From NCBI GenBank assembly GCA_033977485.1, contig CM066998.1:54836274-54900273 (forward strand): a DNA stretch of 64,000 bases, in the 5' to 3' direction. Under the pieces are notes generated by a model that did no database searches, was not told where the DNA came from, and saw only the letters and a list, made by a program, of their open reading frames with translations. The translations under genes were made by a program, and so were the position numbers. This DNA is from Hydrangea macrophylla (lineage: Eukaryota > Streptophyta > Magnoliopsida > Cornales > Hydrangeaceae). Below, piece by piece: positions 36,396-47,300 of the stretch. Within the stretch, counting starts at the first letter, position 1; each line of letters begins with the position of its first letter.

Positions 36396-37270
36396 TTGGC
36401 TTTGAAAAAGATTTGTGATGAAATTCCGATGGGCAAACAACCGAGATTCACTTTTGAGAATGATGTTTTGAGATTGAGGGGTAGATTTTATGTACCTAAC
36501 GATAAAGAATTCAAACCGAACATCCTAGAGGAAGCGCACAATACGAAGTACACCGTTCATCTAGGGAGTACCAAGATGTATAGAGACTTGAGACATGTTT
36601 GTTGGTGGCCGAAAATGAAGAGGGAAATAGCACGCTATGTTTCACGATGTAAAAGTTGTCAATAAGTGAAGGCTGAACACCAAGTACCTTTGGGATTATT
36701 ACAAACATTACCTATAGTTGAGTAAAAATGGGAACACATTACAATGGACTTTGTTAGTGGGTTTCTGAGATCGAAGAGATCCAATACTATTATTTGGGTG
36801 ATCGTAGACTGTTTGACGAAATCGTGGCACTTCCTACCACTTTGAACAACTAAGCTGATGATTTTAGCTACGTTGTACATTCGTGAGATTGTGAGACTAC
36901 ATGGTATACCAGTTTCTATTATTTCGGATAGAGATAGTAATTTTACATCAAAGTTTTAGAGGGCCTTGCAAGAAGCAATGGGTGCCAAATTGCATTTCAG
37001 TACCGCTTTTCATCCTCAGACCGATGGTCAATCGGAAAGAGTGATCCAATTTTTGAAGACATGCATGCTTCGTTTATGCGTACTTGATTTTCAGGGTGAT
37101 TAGGAAGACCATTTGCCGTTAATTGAGTTTGCATACAACTACAGTTTTCAGCCAAGTATTAAAATGGCTCTTTATGAAGGTTTGTATGGTCGTGTATGTC
37201 GTTTATCGATTTGTTGGAAACGATAGACAAGATAAAGGTAATTCGACAACGGTTACTGACAGCACAGAGT
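36396..37270 (+). pseudogene. Integrase of the outer gypsy element (decayed)
   Basis: The zinc-binding part (HNTKYTVHLGSTKMYRDLR ... CKSCQ) is followed by a TAA. The catalytic core pieces are MDFVSGF (first Asp), [13 protein letters not shown] (second Asp kept) and [11 protein letters not shown] (Glu kept). Stops occur at about 36661, 36723, 36956 and 37100. The GLYGRVC motif corresponds to the family's ALYGRKC. Confidence 0.82.
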
Positions 37271-37289
37271 AGATGTAAGAGTTATGTTG

Positions 37290-37760
37290 ATAAACATAGG
37301 CAATCGTTGGAATTGATGTAGGAGATTTGATTTACTTGAAGGTGTCACTTTCAAAGGGGATTACTGGATTTAGGAGATACGAGAAACTCAATCTGAGGTA
37401 TGTAAGACCTTTTGAAATTATTGGGAGAGTTGAACCCATAGCATATCGATTGGATTTGCCAAATGAGCATGCTTAAGTTCATAAATTGTTCTATGTATCA
37501 CTGCTACAGAAACGTTTAGCAGAAGATAGAGATCAAGTGATGACTCCGACGCAGCTTGAGATTCAGAGTAATATGACATATGTTGCTTATATGGTAGAGA
37601 TCTTGGATCGGAAGGATAAAATCTTATGGAATTAGGTGATATCGAAGGTGAAGGTATTATGGCGTAGCTAAACGACGGAGGAGATGACATAGGAAATAGA
37701 GGATGAGATGCGTAATCAGTATCTGCACCTATTCGATACGTGAGGTACAGTTTGGGGACA
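37290..37760 (+). pseudogene. Integrase C-terminal and chromodomain-like tail, outer gypsy element
   Basis: Pieces of the GPF module (RPFEIIGRVEPIAYRLDL) and a chromodomain-like ending are readable up to the TGA at about 37740. A polypurine tract (AAAGGGGAGAGAA, 37771-37783) follows immediately before the 3' LTR. Confidence 0.7.
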
Positions 37761-37784
37761 AACTTCTTTTAAAGGGGAGAGAAT

Positions 37785-39915
37785 TATAACACCCGTGTGC
37801 ATGTTTATCGTATTTCATTACATTTGTCATGCATGATAATGTGGTGTGATGTGCATTTGTGGCACATGTGTGAGTGAGTTGTAACTCATGACTCGATTTG
37901 GGTGTCTGTGTAAGAGAACCCTTTGAGGTAGTGTGGAATGGATGTTTTGTTGTTGTGAAGTCTCTCTGAGAGTGAGACGTTCATTGTGGAATGCCCTAAA
38001 TGTTTATATGAAAATAAATGTTACTTGTGTATTTCACTATCTGTATTATTATGTGATTTAGAATATATTTCTGTCACTAACTCTAGTATCCTTGTGAAGA
38101 CGAATTAACACGCTACATAATTGGTAGGTTAATTAGTAATTTCGTAAAACCACATGGGACTGCGTTTTAGCATATGAACAGAACTTAGATGAAAACTTTT
38201 ATAATTTGAGATTTTCAATCGTGAAGCAATAACTTAGACGTTCAAGACATTTTTTTTTATAGATAATTGGATGATTCTAGAACTCGTGGGGAGTTAAATG
38301 TAATTTTTTAGAGTTGTGCCTATATATAAAAATATGTGAGATATTTGCATTTGTAAAGTTTTCTAACAAAAAATTCAAGAGAGGCCAAAAGGGGGATTTT
38401 GGAGATTTGATCTTCCCGACGCCAAACGATGACCATTCGTTTGTTGGGTTTCAACTAAAATTATATTTTGGATCCCTCGAGATAAGAGCTACGTTTTGAT
38501 ATCCATTAGGTCTTGTTTGGATAAGTTTTTCGAAAACTCATTTTTGGGAATTTTCATAAAAAGTTGTTAATCGAACTTTAGATCCATATGAATCGTATTA
38601 GACTGACTTCTACATGTTCTTTGTGCTCGAGTTTTCAGATTTTGGAGGGTTAATCGGAGGTGAGTAATTCAACTGTGTTCTGGAAAGATTCCTTGATGTG
38701 TATTCATGTTTTGTACGAAAAGCATGTTTCAATTCATAGCTACATGTTGTTTAGTTCATATTGGGCGATTATATTGATAAATAGGCTCAATCGTACAGTG
38801 AAATGTTTGACTTATGTCGAAAGCATGGTGAAATGTAATTGAGCATGTTGAGTTGTTATTGGGTCAAAGGAGTGCGTGTACCAAGCCATTGTTGTGGAGC
38901 CGTTATAGGCATAAGGTCGCACGTTTGAAGAAAAAAAACGTGGATCTTACCTAGTCACGTGAACGTATTGGCGAGGAGTCGCAGACTAGGAGTGTGGACT
39001 GCACACGTGAGACTCTGGAGACTAGTATGAATTGTAGAGATGTGAATGCGAGCATGTTTATCATTTATTTACATCATTGATTCATTCATTAAACGTTATC
39101 TTAAATAAATTGAAACATGTATGGTTATTCAAATAACCATTTCAGGTGTTAATGTTGGCGAGGAATAGGGGAGGTGTTCACGAGATGTTGGAAATTCACC
39201 TAGAAGGCGACTCATGATGTTTTATCTCGTAGTTTTGTAATAGAAGTGGATAATGGCCTTGTATATGTTTTATTTCATTTCCAAACGTTGTAAAGAATTA
39301 CTTTCGAGTAGCTAGAACTACGTTTTGTATTGACTTAGAAAATATGGAATGAGTTGATTAAGTTATTATGAATCTGAACCTGGAGTTCGCGTCTTGAATG
39401 TTTTACTTATCGACTTAATGTTTTGTTTTATGATTAAGGTAGTTAACGATCGCAAGGGTCGCTTGACCTTAGGCAACATCCTAGTGCAAATAGAATGCTG
39501 TCAGGGGGTCATTCTATCGGTTGAAGGGGATAGCTTGACTGGTCGAAGTGCCCTCTACTGTGAAGGATTATTCTGAGGAGTCATTCGACTAGTCGAACGG
39601 GGCATCTCGACTGGTCGAAATACCTCCTACATGTTTTCTTTTTCTTCCACTTTCGAAAATTATTTAAATGTTTTGATTGGTTCTTAGGGCACCTTTGAGA
39701 CCCCTTTGAATATGAATTTATTTGTTTCAAAATATAATTACATTTTCAAATTTATATGGATTTTTATAACTTCGTGTGTATTGTTTCAAAGGAGCGATTA
39801 CTCATTGTTATCGTTAAAGTTCTTTTTCCGCTGCTACAATTTTTAAATGAGTAGGAAGAGTCTCGGTGGCGTGCCACGTGACCTAGATTCATATGTGTAG
39901 GTTTGGGGCGTGACA
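37785..39915 (+). repeat. 3' LTR of the outer gypsy element (uninterrupted)
   Basis: Starts TATAACACCCGTGTGC just after a purine-rich tract and ends GGGGCGTGACA. It aligns in order with the four 5' LTR fragments. It preserves the pre-insertion sequences of the three elements that split the 5' LTR: TTTGGGAATTTTC at about 38545, AGCTACATGTTG at about 38740, and AATAGAAGTGGATAATGG at about 39240. It carries an array of TCGACCGGTCGA-type words at about 39510-39620. Confidence 0.88.
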
Positions 39916-40122
39916 ATCGCCAACCACCACTACTATCCCCAGTTGCCGCCGCCACCACCACTATTGCCATTGTTGCAACCACCACATCCGGTCATCTTCG
40001 ACGAGCTCGAGCCAGATCCGGCAATATCTAACGAACTCGAACTAGATCCGGCCATCTCCGACGAGCTGGAACTAGATCTGGCCATCTTCACGTTAGTTGC
40101 AGATTTTACAAATATTAAGTGA
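39916..40122 (+). other. Proline-rich frame continuing across the nest insertion point (doubtful gene)
   Basis: Left of the nest, CCACCATG lies at 3418-3424, directly before the TSD ATCGC. Right of it, the same frame continues NHHYYPQLPPPPP and then three near-identical 13-residue units of the form DELEPDPAIS / NELELDPAIS / DELELDLAIF, ending at TGA 40120-40122. This could be a disrupted small gene. Inverted, CCACC-rich sequence at 40245-40310 and the inverted TAGACTAAATGCTCTC pair instead suggest the target was an inverted-repeat mobile element. Low confidence that it is a protein gene. Confidence 0.25.
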
Positions 40123-41347
40123 CATTTCACTTGTTATAAGAAAAGTTAAATGATTATTTATTTATTTATTTATATAAAGTGAAATTTCACTTGCCTTTGG
40201 TTATAACAAGTGATATTTCACTTATTTTTTTTAGTCGCTGGAGGTGGTGGAGTGGTTGCCGGAGATGGTGGCGGTGGTGGTAAGGGTGGTTAGAGTTAGA
40301 TGAGAGCATTTTAGTCTAAAAAAGTCTAAGAGATAGGGGGGATAATTTATCTTTAATGATATATTTAAGTTATCTATAATATTAAAAAATCTTATGCATT
40401 AGTTATTTCCACTAACTACCCCAAAATATATTACAAGGTAAGAAAAAAATAAATATAAAAAGAGAAATGACTCTCAAAATTCAAAATGTTTAATTTATTT
40501 CTTAATTTGTTTTATTTTCCTTCCCATTTAACCAAATAATAGAAGATTTTTTCCTTCATGTTTTCTATTATTTTGCTTCACTAAATTTGAGAACCAAATA
40601 TTTTTTACTTAACTCATTTTTTTTCCCACGCTTATTAGTATTTCGATCAACTTCAAGGGGTATACTAAAATATTCCACTATAACGTGACCGAATGTGTTT
40701 AATAAATGTATACCTAGTTTAAATAATGATGAAGTTTTTAAAATTCTCAATACTAGTTTTGTGAATTTCACAAAGCAAATTTTATTCTATGAAATTTTTT
40801 TTTATAGAATTTTATCAACAAATGATACTCGTTTGATCGATATAATAATGTAGATGTTTTTAGAGCATTAACACATCTTGAGTTTGAATTTCACTAAAAG
40901 TTTTTGAAATCAAAAATAAATATATATATATATATATATATATATTTTCTATTCAATTCAATTTCTATTTTACAATCAAGTGAACATAAGGAGTAATTAT
41001 TTCATGGTATTGGGCTATTATCACGTGGTAGTCCTGACCTGTAAAGAGCTGACAAGTGGTCGGGTTATCTCCTATTACAATCTTTTAATAATTGAGACCA
41101 CCACATGACCCATGGTTCAGAAGCATACAATAATTTCTCCAACAACTACCAAAACAACCCAAGAGTGTAGAGACTTATGAGATTGTGGTCAAGAACAGTT
41201 ACAGAAGTTGGGAACTTAGGAATCGCAGTTGGAGCTGCTTCTCAGAGAGAGAAAACCACCAAAACAACCCAATCGTGGTCACCTTTCCACCCCTTGAAAA
41301 CCGTGAAAATTATTCAGCCAAACAGACCTTCTCATTCCCGCCCGCCA
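39916..41347. other. Spacer between the nest and the phosphatase gene
   Basis: Starts with the outer element's target duplication (ATCGC). A proline-rich frame runs to 40122 (see the separate entry). AAGTGATATTTCACTT motifs (40125-40235) form inverted repeats. From 40320 to 41100 the DNA is AT-rich with a TA microsatellite at about 40920-40945. No clear TATA box could be placed upstream of the phosphatase gene. Confidence 0.5.
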
Positions 41348-44300
41348 ATGGATCTCCTAAGGTCGACCTCTGGATTCTCTTCTACACTTGGCTCTCTTCC
41401 ACATCCTTCCAATCCTCTCCGCAATCTCTCTCGATGCTTCTTCGCCGTGAGGTCTCTGCACTCGATTATTTCTCCATTGCCAACCATTCTCATTCTCTCC
41501 CCCAAATTCTAGGGTTTTTTTTTTTTTTTTTTCCTGAATTTGGAAATTTCAGGTCGAACCTTCCATTTCCGGAGCAGAAAGCGAAGTACCACAGAGAGCT
41601 ACGAGCAGCCGTGGATGTCGTCGAGAGAGCTTGTCGTCTCTGTTTGGACGTAATTTCACATTACATTATATTTTCTACTATGTTCTTTTCCCTGTTTGGT
41701 TGCTGAGAAAATGTGGGAAATTCAAAAGACATTATCAAAATTCCTGAATTGTTAGAGCAGCTCCAATGCAAGATGTCATTTTGTCCATGCCAAATCTATA
41801 TTTTGGCATTGTTATAGGGCTTAAATACTATATTTTGATGTTTCTGCTCCAATGCTACAATCTAAAATAAATGCTATTTTGTGATACATTGGCTATTATT
41901 GTTGTACTTTTAAGTTGTGTGTTTTGTACAACTTTTTATTAGAACGAGTGCAAAAGTTAAATTATAGCATTAATCCAAAAGAACACCTCTCTCCAATGGA
42001 CTTTCTATCACTCTTCTCAAATTATAGCAATGCTATTCTAGCTCTCAAATTTGAGAGAAGAATATCATTGCTATTTTTTGAGAGGAGGAGTAAGAGAGTA
42101 AGAGTGCTTTGGAGAGGTGTTTTTGACCATCCATGCTATAATTTGACTATAGCATAAGAAATGAAAGGTGCATTGGATTGAATGTGCTCTTAGAGAATTA
42201 TTTAATGGCAACTGAAACAGGATAAGACATTTCTATTCCATTCTCTTACCAACCAAACAAATGCTACTTTTAGGCTTTGTTTCGTTCATGAATTTCGTGA
42301 CTGAAAATAACAAGGAAAACTTGTTCCCTCTTTATTTGTGTTTTTCTTGGTGCTGAAATAACATTAAAATTTAAAAATTGGTAAAAAGGAGTCACAATAT
42401 TCGAAATGTTTCAATTTATTTCTAAACTTATTCTCTTTTCTCTTCCGATTTTCCTCATCGTTTTCTTTATTAATCAACGAAGGAAAATGTTTTTCTTTTC
42501 TTTTCCCTCACTAAATCCAAGAACCAAACAAAGCCTTAGATTATAGATTTTTAATTATTCGGCTTGTTGGAGTTTTCCAGGTGAAGAAATCTTTGTTCTC
42601 CAATGATGGAAGGATTCTTGCAAAGAATGACCAAACTCCGGTCACCGTGGCAGATTTTGGGGTCCAGGCACTAGTCAGCTTGGGTAAGCCATTCATTCTT
42701 TTCAATTTTTGAGTGTTTGATAGTTGAATTAGCCTTTTTCTTTGTTATCGCCAATTCGACTTGTTCTCAAACTAAAAAATTGAGTCAAGCTTCGATCAGA
42801 CCGTTATTCCTGCATACCATCAATAGGATAACAAGAAGCCATTAAGAAAATCTAGCAATGGATGAGCACATAGATCACGTATGTGATGTGTAAATCATCT
42901 TATGTCTTGGAGCCCGTTTGGATTAGCTTTAAAATAATCACTTTGTGGAATAATCATTTTTAAAAAGCTACAAAGTGGAACTTTTTTAAAATGCTGTTAT
43001 TTTTTATTTTATTTTTTTATTTTTATTTTTTGCTTTCAAAAGGAATCAGATTTTTTTTATGAAGAATCCAATTGGTTGCAACATTTGAACAGTCACTTCA
43101 GTGATTGATTGGCCCGAGAAAGCTATCCAAATTGGCTATTAACCTGCATGGAATCTGCAGAGGAGCCATCAATTTTATATTTTTTTACAAGTTTACTCAA
43201 AGAGTCAAAGGGCAATAGTGTCAATGCTCCACGATTACCTTGCGGAATTAGCTCATTTTGTTTTTTTGTTTTTAAATTATTTTTGTTTTTGTTGTTCTTC
43301 TGGTGTGATGACAGAGCTGAGTGTACTGTTTCCATCTATTCCCTTGGTGGCTGAAGAAGATTCAGCATCTTTGCGATCAAATGATCTGGTGAAAAGTTCT
43401 GTTATAAATGTGGTTACTGATAAAACAAGCTTCAAAGCTAAACAATTGACAGAAGCAGATGTCTTGGAAGCAATTGACAGAGGGGGAAAGGATGCCTTCA
43501 CATTTGGACCTAAGCCAGCCACTTATTGGGTGAGTTATTTATCCATTTTGACTATCACCCGCTAATTGGACGCAGTTGAAAAGTTCAGAAATCTACCTCT
43601 TTGTGTTTTTTCAAAAATAAAAATAAAAAATTCAGAATTAGTCATTTGTCTTGGCACTTTTTCCCTGTTTAATGATTTGTATGATTCGTATGAACTTTTT
43701 TCGATAGAACAAATGAAGGTTTCAATACAATGCAAAGGGAGATACAATAGTATGAAGCATGAATAAGGTATATTCGAAAATACAAGTTGGATCTGAATAC
43801 TCAACCTCCCATAACAACTCGAGAACAAAATATGACTCAAGAGGGAAAGAAAACGTTCTACAAACTCTAGTATATATATATATATGTATATCCCTTCGAT
43901 TTGTGAGGCTGTTTGCATCTTTATTAAAGACATTTTCATTTCTGGGACTCCTCCTTTTGCTGGAGAAAGTTCTTGGATATCATCCATGTAGGATCATAAG
44001 CTTTTTTTATAAGTGGTGCATGTTTGTGTTCTACTCCACTTAAATGTTTAAATGCTTTTGTGCACAGATCACCTAGTTTATCTGTAATATGAGTCCGACA
44101 TTTTCTTTCCTACCACAAAATTGAAATAAAGATTTTGAAATACATATTACCTTCTTATTAATCTCTGTCTTAAGACATTTTCATTCATTAAGTTGACAGG
44201 CTTGATGTAGGTACTGGATCCAATTGATGGCACACGAGGGTTTGTAAAAGGTGGTGAGGCCTTATATGTGGTATGTTCTACTTTTGTCACTAAAAGAGTT

Positions 44301-47300
44301 TGTTGTTTTTTTACTTTTATTTTTGCTTAATGGATGCTTCAATGTCCTGAATTGTCTAGTAAATCCAGTGACAGTTTGCGACGAGTTGTTTGTGTAGCTT
44401 TAGCTGACTTGCACAGTAGTCCATCAAATTTACTTGCCTTTCGAGTAGTAGTTCACAGATAGCTGACCTGCGGACCTTTCCCATAGTTCAAGTTCTTTGT
44501 AGTATTGGACTGATGCTTGGAGTGGATAATGTATGCTGGAAGTGGCTGGAACCAAAAGATTTTTTTCACAAGAGTACAATATCTATCTTATTGGGAGCAA
44601 CTTATTTTTGGTCATAATTCCAAAACGGAACCAAGAACTTGCAATGAATGAAGCAGGCAATTTTGCTAGTGGTAGTTATGGTTGGGTTAAATTAATGATG
44701 CAAGATTAAACTCTTAAAGTGCTTGAACTATGATGTGTGCTGATTTAAGAGTCTGAAATAGTCATCAAATGTAAAAAGAAAAGGAATATACACTGTTATG
44801 TAGTTCATTGAATAGCTTATCCATGTAAAAATAAGTGTTTGAAGGCAAAAAATATGGTAAAGCGGACCGAGAGCAATTAATTCTTAGTTGGAGTTTCTTT
44901 AGATGATTGATAGTAAAAATCTGGGAAAGATGAATATCCAAAACAAAGTGTGAAAGCTAGGAAGCACGGACTCTTTGGAAAGGCAGCCTCACCCGCACTG
45001 GGTTTCGAACCGCCGCATCCGTGCTTCCTAGTGTGAAAGTGAAGAGACACTATAATTTGTTGGAAAGATTGAGCTTTTGATGCATTGCTTTTCTTTGTCA
45101 TGACAACTGGTACCCAAACTTATCCTAAACAACCATCTTCAGTTTTGTTAGATTGTTTCTTTAAGGAAGTTCCTCTGATTCGTCAGGTCGAAAGACAAAT
45201 GCTATAACTGTACAAAGAGCCAGTTGTTCTAACTGAGATGTCTGCTTTAAGTCCGTTGCTTGCATGGCTTGGTGCTTGAACAGTTCAAGTCTTCATCTTG
45301 TTGATTAAATTGTTCAAATCGTAAAACTTTGCTTATTCTTTGAGGCAGAGTTAATTCGAGCAAGTACGGTTGTGTATCACCTGATACCGCTACTCAGTGC
45401 CATGACTGAGTCATCTCGGAGCCTCCCGAGACAATGTCCGATGACGTGATTCGAGAAACTTTTCTTCCACTTTTTATTATTTAAAAGTTGTCTCCATCCT
45501 GTAAGATTAAAAGAGTTTTAGAAGCATCAATATGCGAACACCTTAAAAATTTTCAATAATATAAATTAGTGAATTCTTCCCTTTTTTCCTTCCTGTTCCT
45601 TTTTTGGATGTCAGTCTACTGAGATTTCTCCTCACAGAAAACATACAGGCTATTACATAGACAGCCTTGCAATGGCATGCCAGGGAGTTGGGTATGGAGA
45701 AAGTCAACCAGGTCTGTAGAACTATCTAGGTAAATGTTAGGTTTGAATAACTGAATCTTTGGTCTGAGGACAGCAATTGTCCAATGTCCATAAAGAAGAA
45801 CTAGAGCCGGCAACATGAAACCAAACCAAACCAAGCCTTGTGTCCCAATCAATTAGGGTCGGCTGAATGAATTCTTTTTCTCCATTCTGCACGATCAAGA
45901 GCTATATGCTCATTTAAATTATATATATTCATATCTTGTTGCACCACATATTCCCAAGTCAGTCTAGGTCTGCCTCTCCCTCTAACCATTCCAGGCACTA
46001 CGATCTTATCACTCTTTCGCACAGGTGCATCTACAGGTCTTCGTTGCACATGGCCGAACCATCTAAATCTATTCTCCCTCAACTTATCCTCAATATGTGT
46101 CACTCCTAAAGTCTCTTGGATGTACTCATTTCTAATTCTATCTTTCCTAGTCTTACCACACATCCATCTTAGCATCCTCATCACCGCTACACTCACTTTG
46201 CTAATGTGTTGTTTCTTAGTTGCCCAACACTCTGTCCCATAGAGCATAGCTGGCCTAATAGCTGTCCTATAAAATTTTCCTTTCAATTTTGCTGGTATTC
46301 TCCGATCACATAATACTCCAGAAGCACTCCTCCACTTAAGCCAGCCCACTTTAATTCTATGGGGTCACGTCATCACCAATCTCTCTGTCTCTACTGATCA
46401 TTGAACCTAGATAGCGAAAGTGTTCCCTCTTTGGGATCTCCTGATCTTCGATCTTCACTGCTTCGTTGTCTCTACTTCCACTGTTGCTAAAAGTACATTC
46501 CATGTATTCTGTTTTCGTCCTACTTATCTTTAGCCCCTTAGTCTCCAGTGCTTCTCTCCAAGCTTCTAATTTAGTGTTGAGTCCCTTTTTAGTCTCATCA
46601 ACCAAGATAATATCATCTGCGAACAACATACACCATGGGACCTCATCTTGAATGTGTCTAGTCAATTCATCCATAATTAGGGCGAACAAATAAGGGCTCA
46701 AGGCCGACCCCCGGTGCAGGCCTACGGTAATTGGAAATTCCCTGGTTTCTCCGGCTGGTGATCTAATTGTAGTAACCGCTTCATCATACATATCCTTCAC
46801 CACGTCAATATAACCCTTGATCACTCCTTTCTTCTCTAGCACCCACCAAATTAAATCTCTAGGGACTCTATCATAAGCTTTCTCTAAATCAATAAAAAAC
46901 ATATGTAGATCTTTTTTCTTCTCTCTATACTTTTCCATTAGTCTTCTAAGTAAATAAATTGCTTCCATAGTTGATCTCCCAGGCATAAATCCAAACTGAT
47001 TTTCTGACCCTGATGTTGCGCCTCTTAAGCGATGCTCCATCACTCTCTCCCATAGCTTCATAGTATGGCTCATCAACTTAATACCTCTATAGTTGTTGCA
47101 TTGTTGTACATCTCCTTTACTCTTATATATAGGCACTAGGATGCTCTTCCTCCACTCATCAGGCATTTTTCTAGCCATTAAAATCTTATTAAAAATTTTT
47201 GTAAGCCAAGATGCCCCCACATCTCCCAAGCATTTCCAAACCTCAATGGGGATCCCATCTGGTCCTAAGGCCTTGTTGGGTTTCATCTTCTTCAAAGCAA

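Larger units (their letters stand above)
3430..39915 (+). mobile_element. Outer Ty3/gypsy (Tekay/Del-like) element hosting a 36.5-kb nest
   Basis: A complete but decayed chromovirus-type LTR retrotransposon in plus orientation, order LTR, gag, protease, RT, RNase H, integrase, chromodomain-like tail, LTR. ATCGC is directly repeated at 3425-3429 and 39916-39920. The 3' LTR is uninterrupted (37785-39915). The 5' LTR survives as four fragments (3430-4197, 15710-15915, 18821-19316, 30645-31322) totalling about 2.15 kb, against 2.13 kb for the 3' LTR. They are separated by elements at 4198-15704, 15916-18815 and 19317-30639. The internal region is broken by a CACTA-like element at 33951-35625. The first bases of the 5' LTR (GAGCC) do not match the 3' LTR start (TAT), so that terminus is diverged. 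Confidence 0.88.

Noticed and set aside
41177..41347. Upstream in-frame ATG extending the phosphatase by 57 residues
   Set aside because: The added residues resemble no family member, and the ATG at 41348 gives a typical transit peptide directly before the conserved region. Kept only as an alternative start.
44980..45020. Possible tRNA gene around the GGTTCGAAACC motif
   Set aside because: Only a T-arm/B-box-like segment is present; no acceptor stem, D-arm or anticodon arm could be folded.
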